64,000 nt of DNA from Clostridia bacterium (lineage in GTDB: Bacteria; Bacillota; Clostridia; Christensenellales; CAG-138), in contig JAFWVQ010000026.1 of the NCBI GenBank assembly GCA_017523925.1, positions 1 to 64,000 of the forward strand, given 5' to 3'. Of this stretch, positions 16,407-25,206 are shown piece after piece. The translations under genes were made by a program, and so were the position numbers. How positions within the stretch are numbered: the stretch's first letter is position 1; the number at the start of each line of letters is the position of its first letter. The notes beneath the pieces are model-generated. The model was not told where the DNA came from. It was given only the letters and a program-made list of their open reading frames with translations, and did no database searches.

Positions 16407-17894
16407 TCAGTTGATGCCGAGATAGTTCCTTGCAAAGCTGTCGATATAGGAATGATTGAGCCTGTCCGGAGTGTTCTTGATCCACTCGGCGAGCTGCTCG
16501 GAGTAGTGGGTGTTCTCGAGCTCGGCACGGTAGAGCTTGGCGATATTCGCGTAAACGGGGCTCTCCTTGTCGGCAAGATCGAGGGTGGCCGCGCCGCTCT
16601 CAAGCTCTTTGTCGATGAAGATGAAGTGGATACCGCCGTTTGCAACGGGGGTCTTGACCTCGGCGATCTTATGGCCGTCGGTGGTCTCGTAGAACTTCAT
16701 CGAGTACTTCTCGATCAGGTTCTCGGGCTCCTCGGTGTTCTCGGGCTCTGCGGTCGCTTCGGGCTCGGCGGTGGGTTCCGCGGTGGGTTCCGCGGTGGGC
16801 TCTGCGGTCGCTTCGGTGCCTTCGGGAGCGGCGGTGGGTTCGGGAGAGGCAGTGGGTTCGGGAGTGGGCTCCACCCAGTCCTCGCCGTACTTAAGAATGC
16901 AGGCAGCCGCGCCGAAGCCATCATAATACCTGGAAACAAGCTTCTCACTCACAACGTAGCCATGCTCGCGAATGCCGAGGGTGCGTTCGTCCTCCTCGGG
17001 CACGGTGCCGTCCTCATTGGGCTCTGCGGGCTGGAAAACGGGATCGTCGTTGTATTCCTTATTGAGAACGTAGTCCTTCATGAAATCATCAAAGCTGATG
17101 CCGCCCTCGAGCGCATCGCGGATCTCGTCGATCCTCTTGTTGATCTCCTCATTGAAAACGCCCTCTACCTCTGCGGTAACTTTCTCGGTGTTTTCATACT
17201 GCACGAGGATCTGCTTAACGGTGAACATTCCCTCTGGGGTGTAGAGGGGGATGTAGCCGGTGCCGTAGGTATAGTTGGTGTAGGCGTTGTAGAACGCGGT
17301 GACGTCGTCCTTATACTTTTCTTCATCGGAAGCAATGTGCTCGTCGAAGTAGGTCTTGACCTGCTCGTCGCCGAACTCGACCTCTGCATTGACCTGATCG
17401 CGGAGCTTCTCAAGGATCTTGGTCTTGCGGAGACTCTCCTCGAGCTCTTTCTTGTAGGACGCTTCGCTGTAGCCGTTGTCCTTCATCTGCTTTTTGAAGG
17501 CCTCGAGCTTGGCGGCGTAGATCGCCTCTTCGCCCTCGATCTTCTCATCGACGGTCATGGCCTCAACGGCTTTCTTGAACTGATCCTCAACGTCCTTCAT
17601 GAGCTGCTGCTCCTCGGCCTCGTCGAGCTTGATGCCGAGCTCGCTCGCCCTGGTGACGGCCGCGCCGCGGCTGATGAGCTGGCTCTTGATGGTGCCGTTC
17701 ATATCGGTAATATAGCTGGAAAGGGACGCATAGCTGTTGTAAAGCTGCAGATAATCGTCGAGCGTGAACTTCTCCTTGCCGACGCTGCCGATCGAGATCT
17801 TGCTCGAATCGTTCTGGACTGCGCAGGAAACGATGCCCGCGAGCATGATGCCGGCGAGAACGAGCGCTGCGAATCGAATGAGTTTCGTTTTCAT
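16407..17894 (-). CDS. PrsA/SurA-like foldase lipoprotein
   Basis: A 495-residue lipoprotein with lipobox GIVSC at about 20-24. The long helical region at about 35-215 (SurA-N-like) contains typical stretches such as GAAVTRASELGIKLDE and DQVNAEVEFGDEQVKTYF. A peptidyl-prolyl isomerase-like part (MFTVKQILVQYENTEK) follows. A low-complexity insert of EPTAEPTAEPTA repeats at about 345-400 interrupts it, and FIFIDKELE and the C-terminal helix come after. It probably assists folding of exported proteins at the outer face of the membrane. I started at 17892-17894 because the earlier start lacks a signal peptide at the N-terminus. A strong promoter is at 17954-17982. Confidence 0.78.
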   Translation of the reverse strand: MKTKLIRFAALVLAGIMLAGIVSCAVQNDSSKISIGSVGKEKFTLDDYLQLYNSYASLSSYITDMNGTIKSQLISRGAAVTRASELGIKLDEAEEQQLMKDVEDQFKKAVEAMTVDEKIEGEEAIYAAKLEAFKKQMKDNGYSEASYKKELEESLRKTKILEKLRDQVNAEVEFGDEQVKTYFDEHIASDEEKYKDDVTAFYNAYTNYTYGTGYIPLYTPEGMFTVKQILVQYENTEKVTAEVEGVFNEEINKRIDEIRDALEGGISFDDFMKDYVLNKEYNDDPVFQPAEPNEDGTVPEEDERTLGIREHGYVVSEKLVSRYYDGFGAAACILKYGEDWVEPTPEPTASPEPTAAPEGTEATAEPTAEPTAEPTAEPEATAEPENTEEPENLIEKYSMKFYETTDGHKIAEVKTPVANGGIHFIFIDKELESGAATLDLADKESPVYANIAKLYRAELENTHYSEQLAEWIKNTPDRLNHSYIDSFARNYLGIN

Positions 17895-17953
17895 TTTAGG
17901 GTGTCTCTCCTTTTTTATCAAATCATTTTTTGAATAAATCAAAACTCCGAACT

Positions 17954-17982
17954 ATTATAATTGCTTCACTTAGATTTGTCAA
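17954..17982 (-). promoter_or_regulatory. Strong promoter of the foldase lipoprotein gene
   Basis: Minus-strand TTGACA (17977-17982), 17-base spacer, TATAAT (17954-17959): a consensus sigma-A promoter, divergent from the pgk promoter 100 bases away. Confidence 0.85.
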
Positions 17983-18079
17983 TACAGCCGAACGGCTTTA
18001 TATCGAAGATTTTTGCATAATCCCCCATTTTTCCGAAAAAGCTTTCTTTTTTATATTCGATAAAAGCTGCCGCGCCGTA

Positions 18080-18108
18080 TTGCCGTTTAGGGCATAAAGT
18101 GATATAAT
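18080..18108 (+). promoter_or_regulatory. Promoter of the PGK-TPI gene
   Basis: TTGCCG (18080-18085), 17-base spacer, TATAAT (18103-18108), about 65 bases before the start codon. Confidence 0.75.
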
Positions 18109-18178
18109 CAAATTCAGGGCGCTTTGCATGCGCCAAAAGCATCACGAAACTAAAAAACAGTTTGGAGGCACAAGAAAA

Positions 18179-20113
18179 ATGTCTAAACTTTCCGTAACCG
18201 ACGTTCCCGTAAAGGGCAAGCGCGTTCTCGTTCGCGTTGACTTCAACGTTCCCCTCAACGACAAGCTCGAAATAACCGACGAAAGCCGTATAGCGGGCGC
18301 TCTTCCGACCGTTAAATACCTCATCGAGAACGGCGCGAAGACCATCCTCTGCTCCCACCTCGGCCGCCCCAAGGGCGCGTTCGTGCCCGAGATGAGCCTT
18401 GCGCCCGTTGCAAAGCGCCTTGCGGAGCTTTTGCCCGGCGTTAAGGTCGGCTTTGCCTCCGACATCATCGGCGATGATGCAAAGAAGAAGGTCGCCGAGC
18501 TCAAGGAGGGCGAAGTGCTACTTCTTGAGAACCTCCGCTTCCACAAGGAGGAGGAGAAGAACGATCCCGAGTTCGCAAAAGCGCTTGCTTCCTATGCCGA
18601 GCTCTATGTTTCCGATGCATTCGGCACCGTGCATCGCGCTCACGCCTCCACCGAGGGCGTTGCGCACTATCTGCCCGCCGTTTCGGGCTTCCTTATCGAC
18701 AAGGAGCTCAGCTTCATGGGCGGCGCGCTCTCCGCGCCCGAGCGTCCGTTCGTTGCCATCCTCGGCGGCAAGAAGGTGGGCGACAAGATCGGCGTTATCA
18801 AGAACCTGCTCAATAAGTGCGACACGCTGCTTATCGGCGGCGCAATGAGCTACACCTTCTTCAAGGCGATGGGCCGCGAGATCGGCGATTCGCTGCTGGA
18901 TGAAGAGAACGTTGAGCTTGCAAAGCAGCTTATGGACGAAGCAAAGCAGAAGGGCGTTGAGCTGATGCTGCCCGTGGACTGCGTAGTTGGCAAGGAGTTC
19001 GCTGCGGACACCGAGCATAAGACCGTTCCCGCAGATGCCATCCCCGAGGGCTTCCAGGGCCTTGACATCGGCGAAAAGACCGCGAAGCTCTACGGCGATG
19101 CGATCCGCGCCGCCAAGACCGTTGTTTGGAACGGACCGATGGGCGTTTTCGAGATGGAAGCTTTTGCAAAGGGCACCGAAGCCGTGGCGCGCGCCTGCGC
19201 CGACTGCGAGGGCGTTACCATCATCGGCGGCGGCGACTCGGCATCCGCTATCAATAAGTTCGGCCTCGGCGATAAGATGAGCCATATCTCCACCGGCGGC
19301 GGCGCGAGCCTCGAATTCCTCGAGGGCAAGACGCTGCCCGGCGTTGCTGCGCTGATGGATCGCCCCGAGCGCAGGATGATGATCGCCGGCAACTGGAAGA
19401 TGAACAAGAACCGCGACGAAGCGAAGGCGCTTATCGAAGCGCTCAAGCCCCTCGTGACCGAAGCAAAGTGCGACGTGGTCGTTTGCCCGCCTTTTGTTGA
19501 CCTCTGCTGCGCCGCAAAGCATCTTGAGGGCAGCAATATCGCCCTCGGCTCCCAGAACATCCACTGGGCCGCAAAGGGCGCCTTCACCGGCGAGATCAGC
19601 GCGGATATGCTCAAGAATATCGGCGTTTCCTACGCCATCATCGGCCACAGCGAGCGCAGGCAGTACTTCGGCGAGACCGACGAAACGGTGAATATGCGCA
19701 CCAAGGCCGCGCTCGAGAACGGCATCCTGCCCATCGTATGCGTTGGCGAAACGCTCGAGCAGCGCGAAGCGGGCATCACCGACACCTTCCTCGCGAGCCA
19801 GGTCAAGGCGCTTTACGAGGGCATCGAGGCCGCAGAGGCTGCGAAGATCGTGATCGCATACGAGCCCATCTGGGCCATCGGCACCGGCAAGACCGCCACG
19901 AACGAGGAAGCGAACCGCACCATCGGCGCCATCCGCAAGGTGATCGCGGAGCTGTACGGCATCGAGTTCGCGCAGAATACGCGCATCCTCTACGGCGGCA
20001 GCATGAACGCGAAGAACGCGGCGGGGCTCAAGGCCATGCCCGAGATCGACGGCGGTTTGATCGGCGGCGCAAGCCTCGTTGCGGAGGATTTCGCACAGGT
20101 CGTGCTCGGCTGA
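18179..20113 (+). CDS. pgk-tpiA: Phosphoglycerate kinase-triosephosphate isomerase fusion
   Basis: A 644-residue bifunctional glycolytic protein. Residues 1 to about 397 are phosphoglycerate kinase ([34 protein letters not shown]). From about 398 the chain continues without a stop or new ribosome binding site into a complete triosephosphate isomerase. That part shows NWKMN with the catalytic Lys, [11 protein letters not shown] with the catalytic His, [14 protein letters not shown] with the catalytic Glu, and [14 protein letters not shown] fusion is known from Thermotoga, where it depends on frameshifting; here it is a direct in-frame fusion. The start at 18179 follows TTGGAGG; the longer reading from 18128 has no site. 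gpmI lies downstream on the same strand. Confidence 0.95.
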   Translation: MSKLSVTDVPVKGKRVLVRVDFNVPLNDKLEITDESRIAGALPTVKYLIENGAKTILCSHLGRPKGAFVPEMSLAPVAKRLAELLPGVKVGFASDIIGDDAKKKVAELKEGEVLLLENLRFHKEEEKNDPEFAKALASYAELYVSDAFGTVHRAHASTEGVAHYLPAVSGFLIDKELSFMGGALSAPERPFVAILGGKKVGDKIGVIKNLLNKCDTLLIGGAMSYTFFKAMGREIGDSLLDEENVELAKQLMDEAKQKGVELMLPVDCVVGKEFAADTEHKTVPADAIPEGFQGLDIGEKTAKLYGDAIRAAKTVVWNGPMGVFEMEAFAKGTEAVARACADCEGVTIIGGGDSASAINKFGLGDKMSHISTGGGASLEFLEGKTLPGVAALMDRPERRMMIAGNWKMNKNRDEAKALIEALKPLVTEAKCDVVVCPPFVDLCCAAKHLEGSNIALGSQNIHWAAKGAFTGEISADMLKNIGVSYAIIGHSERRQYFGETDETVNMRTKAALENGILPIVCVGETLEQREAGITDTFLASQVKALYEGIEAAEAAKIVIAYEPIWAIGTGKTATNEEANRTIGAIRKVIAELYGIEFAQNTRILYGGSMNAKNAAGLKAMPEIDGGLIGGASLVAEDFAQVVLG

Positions 20114-20173
20114 CGGGTTTGATCCTTAACCCTTGATCCTTAATCCTTAATCTTTAAGTTTAACGAATGTACC

Positions 20174-20236
20174 TCGGCTTCGGCGTACCCCTGTGACGGC
20201 AGATGCCGCCGGTACCGCCGAAGCCGATATTTTTAA
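20174..20236 (+). terminator. Large hairpin with T-run after the PGK-TPI gene
   Basis: Arms CGGCTTCGGCGTACC (20175-20189) and GGTACCGCCGAAGCCG (20211-20226) pair with one extra base. The loop holds an inner GGCA/TGCC pair, and TTTTT follows at 20229-20234. It is probably a terminator. It directly adjoins the dispersed repeat at 20236 and could be part of it. The spacer upstream (20126-20155) has a short tandem CCTTAAT repeat. Confidence 0.5.
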
Positions 20237-20308
20237 CAGTGAATAGTGAATAATGAATAGTGAATAGTTTATGAAGAAATTCCTTCGGAATTTCTTCGAT
20301 TTGATCCT
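20236..20308 (-). repeat. Dispersed hairpin plus ACTATTC-repeat element, copy 1
   Basis: Read on the minus strand, a perfect hairpin (GAAGAAATTCC, three bases, GGAATTTCTTC; 20273-20297) is followed by AAACTATTCACTATTC and then further TATTCACT units. Two more copies with the same order lie at 46735 and 55196 on the plus strand. No coding capacity is seen. Confidence 0.7.
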
Positions 20309-20382
20309 TTTGCCGTTCGTTATCATGAAAAACATCGTAAAAGCAGTTTACTGCACAATAACTCAATAAGGGAAGAATAATT

Positions 20383-21939
20383 TTGAAAAACGATAAAAAA
20401 CTTACCGCGCTCATCATCCTCGACGGCTTCGGCTTCACCGAGGAAGAAAACGGCAACGCCGTGCGCATACAGGGTATCAAGAACATCCGCGCACTTAAGA
20501 AAAAGTATCCGCATACGCTCATCGGCGCATCGGGTCTGAACGTTGGCCTGCCCGACGGTCAGATGGGCAATTCCGAGGTGGGTCACACCAACATCGGCGC
20601 GGGGCGCGTTGTGTATCAGGACCTTACGAAGATCACGCTCGCCGCGCAGGACGGCAGCCTTGCCAAGCGGCCCGCAATAGTCGGCGCTATCGAGAACTGC
20701 CGCGAGCATGACTCTGCGCTGCACTTCTTCGGGCTGCTCTCCGACGGCGGTGTACACAGCCATGTCGAGCATCTTTTCGCGCTGATCGAGATCGCGAAGA
20801 ATGCCGGGCTTACGAAGGTTTTCGTGCATTGCTTTACCGACGGACGCGACGTGGCGGTGGACAGCGGCGCCGGCTTTGTTCGCGCGCTTGAAGCGAAGAT
20901 GCACGAGCTTGGCTGCGGCAGGATAGCCACGGTCATGGGGCGCTACTATGCGATGGATCGCAACAGCAATTTCGATCGCACCGAGATGGCGTATAACGCG
21001 ATCGTATTCGGCGAGGGCTTGAAGTTTGAAAGCGCGGAGCAGGCGGTGCTCGATTCGTATGCGCGCGAAGTTACGGATGAGTTCATCCTGCCGAGCGTCA
21101 TCACCGAAAACGGCGAGCCGACCGCCACCGTCAAGCCGAACGACAGCATAATCTTCTATAATTTCCGCCCCGACCGCGCGCGGCAGCTAACGAGGGCATT
21201 CATCGACCGCGAGTTCGACTTTTTCGAGCGCAGGAACGGGTATTTCCCCGTGCATTACGTTTGCATGAGCCAGTATTCGGCAAATTTTGCGGACAGGGTG
21301 AGCATCATCTTCCCCCCATCCTCCCTTGATAACACGATGGGCGAATACCTTGCAAGGCTCGGCAAAACGCAGCTTCGCATCGCCGAGACCGAGAAGTATG
21401 CTCACGTTACCTTCTTCTTCAACGGCGGCGTGGAGCGCGTTTTCGAGGGCGAGGACCGCATACTAATCCCCTCCCCTGACGTGGCGACCTACGATCTCAA
21501 GCCCGAGATGAGCGCATATGAGGTTTGTGAGAAGGCGATCGAATGCGTTGATTCGCATAAATACGACTTCATGGTGCTCAATTTTGCCAATCCGGACATG
21601 GTCGGTCATACGGGCGTGCTCGAAGCGGCTATCAAGGCCGTTGAAGCGGTGGACGACTGCGTGGGAAGGCTGGTTGCCGCCATCCTGAGAAACGGCGGAA
21701 GCTGCCTTATCACGGCGGATCACGGCAACTGCGAGCAGATGTTTGACGATAACGGCGAGCCCTTCACGCCGCACACCACGAACCCCGTGCCGCTTATCTA
21801 CGTTTCAAACGAGCCCATCGGAACTGCGCTGCGCGAGGACGGCAGACTCTGCGATCTTGCGCCGACGCTGCTCACGATGATGGGGCTGCCGATTCCCGAA
21901 GAGATGAGCGGGAAATGCCTTGTCGAAGCGGATCGATGA
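20383..21939 (+). CDS. gpmI: 2,3-bisphosphoglycerate-independent phosphoglycerate mutase
   Basis: A 518-residue, manganese-dependent enzyme of the alkaline phosphatase superfamily that interconverts 3- and 2-phosphoglycerate in glycolysis. It shows the N-terminal metal-binding ALIILDGFG, the catalytic Ser in GQMGNSEVGHTNIG (about residue 62), the substrate loop TDGRDV and the C-terminal metal site ADHGNCEQM. Length fits the family. The start is TTG at 20383-20385, eight bases after AAGGGAAG; no ATG or GTG precedes the conserved N-terminus. It follows the PGK-TPI gene, giving a lower-glycolysis cluster. Confidence 0.95.
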   Translation: MKNDKKLTALIILDGFGFTEEENGNAVRIQGIKNIRALKKKYPHTLIGASGLNVGLPDGQMGNSEVGHTNIGAGRVVYQDLTKITLAAQDGSLAKRPAIVGAIENCREHDSALHFFGLLSDGGVHSHVEHLFALIEIAKNAGLTKVFVHCFTDGRDVAVDSGAGFVRALEAKMHELGCGRIATVMGRYYAMDRNSNFDRTEMAYNAIVFGEGLKFESAEQAVLDSYAREVTDEFILPSVITENGEPTATVKPNDSIIFYNFRPDRARQLTRAFIDREFDFFERRNGYFPVHYVCMSQYSANFADRVSIIFPPSSLDNTMGEYLARLGKTQLRIAETEKYAHVTFFFNGGVERVFEGEDRILIPSPDVATYDLKPEMSAYEVCEKAIECVDSHKYDFMVLNFANPDMVGHTGVLEAAIKAVEAVDDCVGRLVAAILRNGGSCLITADHGNCEQMFDDNGEPFTPHTTNPVPLIYVSNEPIGTALREDGRLCDLAPTLLTMMGLPIPEEMSGKCLVEADR

Positions 21940-22014
21940 GACGCATTCCTTCGGAGGATACGCTGCAAGAATGCAACTATGAAGCATGAAAATGCACGAA
22001 TAACGCAAAAAACA

Positions 22015-22046
22015 GGCGATGAGCACCGCTCATCGCCTTTGGTTTT
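22015..22046 (+). terminator. Terminator downstream of gpmI
   Basis: A perfect 10-bp stem, GGCGATGAGC / GCTCATCGCC with loop ACC (22015-22037), followed by TTTGGTTTT. Confidence 0.8.
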
Positions 22047-22169
22047 CTATTCGGTTTCGTTTGGGTTTCGGTTTGCCGAGTTTTGCCTTTGCTCGGCCTT
22101 TAATCGGCCCTTGCTCGGCCCTTACCCTGTCTTTACCGGACCGGCGGTCTACGGACTCGGCGGATGCCG

Positions 22170-23138
22170 TCAGTTGGTCCCCCTGAGGTAGTCCTCAATG
22201 CCGTTTGCAATAGCCTGAGCGAAGACAGCCTGATAAGCGGGATCCTGCATCCTTGCTTCATCGGTCGGGTTCGAGAGGAAGCAGCACTCAACGAGCGCGG
22301 AGGGCGCGTGCGGCTCACGAACGACCATGAGGTTGCCGGTGTTGGTATTGGTGCGGGTCTCATCGGTCAGCGCGCAGATGGCCTGAAGGATGCTCATTGC
22401 GAGCTTCTCGCCCTCGGTACCGTATTTATAGTGGTACATGCGCACGCCGTGCACGTCGCGGTCGGTGGGAAGCGCGTTCTGATGGATGCTGACGGATACA
22501 TCGAAGATGTCGAGCCTCATGATCCTGGTGCGCAGGTTCATGTCGTCCCTCTTGGTGTCGGCGCAGGCATACTCGCCCATACGGGTCATGAACACGAAGT
22601 AGCCCTTTTCACCGAGCTTTTGCGCGAGGATCCTCGAGAGCTGCAGGTTGAGCTCCGCCTCGGTAACGCCGCTGTCGATGCCGATGGTGCCGGGATCGAA
22701 GCCGCCGTGGCCGACGTCGAGCAGGATCAGCGTTTCGCTCGAGGGAAGGGTCTTGAACTGTTCAAGGCGCGCAAGCACGTCGTTCATGCTGCCCTCGGTA
22801 ACGACCCTGGGGATGCCGTAGGCGTTCTGCTCGGGAGTAGGCTCGGGCGTTATCTGCGGAGTCGGCTCCGGAGTGAGCGCGGCGGGCGTGTTCGTGGGAG
22901 GAAGCTCGCCCGTGGGCTCGCCGCCGGTCGGCTCTGCTGGTACGGAGGGAGGCGGCGTCTGCGCCGCGGTGCTGGGGCTGTCGGTCGGCAGTATGCCCGT
23001 ATGGCTCGGATTGGAGCAGGAGTTGACCGACATCATCCTGATGAGCACCGCCATTATGGCGAGCGCCAAGATAATGATGGTTATTACAAGTATTCTTCTA
23101 ACAGTTTCCTGTTTTCTTGCGGCTTGGCTGTTTCTCAT
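22170..23138 (-). CDS. N-acetylmuramoyl-L-alanine amidase (Amidase_3)
   Basis: A 322-residue exported zinc amidase that cuts the bond between muramic acid and the stem peptide. It has a cytoplasmic N-terminus, a membrane anchor at about 15-36, a Pro/Thr-rich linker (TPEPTPQITPEPTPEQ) and the catalytic domain from about 135. Zinc ligands are visible in LLDVGHGGFDPG, TEAELNLQL and SIHQNA. The catalytic Glu is in SALVECCFLSN. It resembles CwlD/LytC-type enzymes of spore-formers, but the linker and the neighbouring spoVA genes alone do not prove a spore role. Confidence 0.9.
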   Translation of the reverse strand: MRNSQAARKQETVRRILVITIIILALAIMAVLIRMMSVNSCSNPSHTGILPTDSPSTAAQTPPPSVPAEPTGGEPTGELPPTNTPAALTPEPTPQITPEPTPEQNAYGIPRVVTEGSMNDVLARLEQFKTLPSSETLILLDVGHGGFDPGTIGIDSGVTEAELNLQLSRILAQKLGEKGYFVFMTRMGEYACADTKRDDMNLRTRIMRLDIFDVSVSIHQNALPTDRDVHGVRMYHYKYGTEGEKLAMSILQAICALTDETRTNTNTGNLMVVREPHAPSALVECCFLSNPTDEARMQDPAYQAVFAQAIANGIEDYLRGTN

Positions 23139-23155
23139 TTTTCACACTCTCTGTC

Positions 23156-23184
23156 ATATTACACGGTGGAGTTAGCAATAGCAA
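23156..23184 (-). promoter_or_regulatory. Candidate promoter of the amidase gene
   Basis: Minus-strand TTGCTA (23179-23184), 17-base spacer, TAATAT (23156-23161), 18 bases before the start codon. The short leader leaves little room, so this is tentative. Confidence 0.4.
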
Positions 23185-23353
23185 ACACTTTTGCAAGCAA
23201 CATACCCCATCATGCTTATCTCTAATATTATGACAGAAAAAGGATGAAAAATCAACCCCTTTTTCACGATTTAGAAATAATATCTATATCTAAATGCTGT
23301 GCCGCGCACGCTTGCATGCCTACCTGCCGCACCATATTTAGTTAAATATTGCA

Positions 23354-23722
23354 TTATTCTTTTGTTTTTGGTTTAAATATCAGCGCAAACGCATAGCCGA
23401 ACACGACCGCAGCCGCGATACCGGCAGCCGTTGCCTTTATCCCGCCCGTCAGCGCGCCCAGCAGACCCTCGCTTCGCGCCCCCTCGATCGCGCCTTTTGC
23501 GAGCGAATAGCCGAAACCGGTGAGCGGGACCGTTGCCCCCGCGCCGCCAAGCTCAACGAGAGGACGATAGAGCCCGAGCGCGGTCAGTATCGCGCCGCCC
23601 GTCACGAAAGATACGAGTATGCGCGCCGGGGTGAGCCTTGTTTTGCTCATAAGAAGCTGCCCCACTGCGCAGATCGCGCCGCCGATCGAAAACGCAAGCA
23701 GGTAATCCACGATGCCGCTCAT
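23354..23722 (-). CDS. spoVAE: Stage V sporulation protein AE
   Basis: A 122-residue membrane protein of the SpoVAC/SpoVAE family, part of the channel complex that moves dipicolinic acid into the forespore and out during germination. Family stretches are GGAICAVGQLLMSKTRLTP, GGAILTALGLYRPLVELGG and GAGATVPLTGFGYSLAKG. The C-terminal FKPKTKE and the pattern GAGATVP fit SpoVAE better than SpoVAC. The ATG at 23722 follows AGGAAG. It lies 85 bases past the stop of spoVAD, the usual order. Confidence 0.9.
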   Translation of the reverse strand: MSGIVDYLLAFSIGGAICAVGQLLMSKTRLTPARILVSFVTGGAILTALGLYRPLVELGGAGATVPLTGFGYSLAKGAIEGARSEGLLGALTGGIKATAAGIAAAVVFGYAFALIFKPKTKE

Positions 23723-23743
23723 AATAGATCTTCCTTTTCCTCG

Positions 23744-23815
23744 TTCATTCTATTCATTTTATTCATTCCATTCACTTTGTTCAATCCGTTCACACTATTC
23801 GTTCCGTTCATTCTT
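23744..23815. repeat. Degenerate 9-bp tandem repeat between spoVAD and spoVAE
   Basis: Eight successive 9-base units begin TTC: TTCATTCTA, TTCATTTTA, TTCATTCCA, TTCACTTTG, TTCAATCCG, TTCACACTA, TTCGTTCCG and TTCATTCTT. The array starts just inside the 3' end of spoVAD, covers its stop codon and ends 22 bases before the spoVAE side. Confidence 0.75.
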
Positions 23816-24875
23816 TCCGCTTCGTATTGCCGATCCGTTCGGTTCGGCCTGCGTGCTCCACGACCACCGCATGCGCTATCGCGGGTATGCTCTCGCCCTG
23901 AAGGCTGCTGACGGGCGAAAGCAGCGCGCCTGTTGCCAGAAACAGCACCTTTTTATACTCTCCCGCATCCACCTTCGGCAGGATATGGGAGGCAAACACG
24001 CTCGCCGCGCACCCCGCGCCGCTTCCTCCGCAGACCGTTTTCGGGTCGTCTCCGAAGATGAGCTTGCCGCAGTCCTCATGCACAGCCTCGATGTTTATGC
24101 CCTCGCCCGCGAGCAGCTCGAGCAGCATTTCCGTTCCGAAGCGCCCAAGATCGCCGGTCAGGATAAGGTCGAAATCCGAAGGGTCGCGTGCGGTATCCTC
24201 GAGATGCCGTTTGATCGTGTGCGCCGCAGCGGGAGCCATCGCCGCACCCATATTGGATGCATCGGTCACGCCGTAGTCCACCACGGTGCCGATCGTGCCG
24301 CCGGTCATTGCCGCGTTTTCGAAAACAGGCGTCCTCTCCCCCGCATCGGAGGAAGCGAGCAGCACGCAGCCTGCGCCGGTGACGGTGCGCTGCGCGGTCG
24401 GCGTTGATTGAGTGCCCATCTCGAGCGGGAAGCGGTACTGACGCTCGACCGAGGAAAAATGGCTGCTTGCGGCGCATGCGACAAGGCGCGCAAAGCCGCC
24501 CTCCATCAGCATGCCGCCGAGCATCAGCGCCTCCGTGATCGTGGAGCAGGCGCTGTAAAGCCCGATAAAAGGCGCTCTCAGCTCCCTTGCCGCGAAGCCC
24601 GAGGAGATGATCTGATCGAGCAGATCGCCGCCGATAAGGCAGTCCAGCTCCTCGCTGCGCCTTCCGAGCTTGAAGAGCGCGAGCCGCACCGCGCTTTCGA
24701 ACATTCTGCTCTCCGCCTTCTCCCAGCTTTTGAGCCCGAGCGTATCATCCTTGCAGCATACGTCGAAGTCCCCGCCGAGCGGCCCCGTGCGCTCCTTCTC
24801 GCTTACGAAGCTTGCGGACGAGATAAGCTGCGGCTTCGATGCGAATTCAAAAGAGCTCTTCCCAAGCCTTGCCAT
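23808..24875 (-). CDS. spoVAD: Stage V sporulation protein AD
   Basis: A 355-residue thiolase-fold protein; SpoVAD of Bacillus binds dipicolinic acid and belongs to the SpoVA transport complex at the inner spore membrane. Typical stretches are GLYSACSTITEALMLGG, CAASSHFSSVERQYRFP, TVTGAGCVLLAS, DLILTGDLGRFG and GGSGAGCAASV. The start at 24873-24875 has GGAGGT eight bases upstream; the reading from 24929 adds residues before the conserved N-terminus. The last codons lie in a 9-base tandem repeat. No spoVAC was found upstream, where spoVAC would normally be; the next gene is typA, divergent. Confidence 0.92.
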   Translation of the reverse strand: MARLGKSSFEFASKPQLISSASFVSEKERTGPLGGDFDVCCKDDTLGLKSWEKAESRMFESAVRLALFKLGRRSEELDCLIGGDLLDQIISSGFAARELRAPFIGLYSACSTITEALMLGGMLMEGGFARLVACAASSHFSSVERQYRFPLEMGTQSTPTAQRTVTGAGCVLLASSDAGERTPVFENAAMTGGTIGTVVDYGVTDASNMGAAMAPAAAHTIKRHLEDTARDPSDFDLILTGDLGRFGTEMLLELLAGEGINIEAVHEDCGKLIFGDDPKTVCGGSGAGCAASVFASHILPKVDAGEYKKVLFLATGALLSPVSSLQGESIPAIAHAVVVEHAGRTERIGNTKRKE

Positions 24876-25121
24876 ATAATGTAACCTCCGTTCGTCGTGC
24901 GTTCGACCCTTTGATTTTTCAGTATCCATGCTTTTTCCTTAAAGCTAAGCATCGTTTCATTTGATATTGTTCGCAAAAGCGGCGATAATATTCCATGGCT
25001 GCGCCAAAGCCTCGGTACAAAAGAAGAAAATCGAGCGGCATACGTAAGGCTCGAGCGAAAACGGATACGTTTTCCGCAAAAAGCCGAAAACGCAGAGGCT
25101 CAATATATATTTTAGAAGCTA

Positions 25122-25150
25122 TTGCGCCGACGCATGAGCGGGAGTATAAT
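25122..25150 (+). promoter_or_regulatory. Promoter of typA
   Basis: TTGCGC (25122-25127), 17-base spacer, TATAAT (25145-25150). It gives a leader of about 50 bases. Confidence 0.7.
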
Positions 25151-25206
25151 AAATGTTTGTGAATAAGGACGAACGATACTGTTCTTAGGTAAAGCAGGTA
25201 TTGAAA

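Noticed and set aside
16452..17933. Plus-strand open frame (493 codons) opposite the foldase gene
   Set aside because: Repetitive Gly/Val/Leu-rich translation that mirrors the EPT-type repeats and Glu-rich helices of the real gene.
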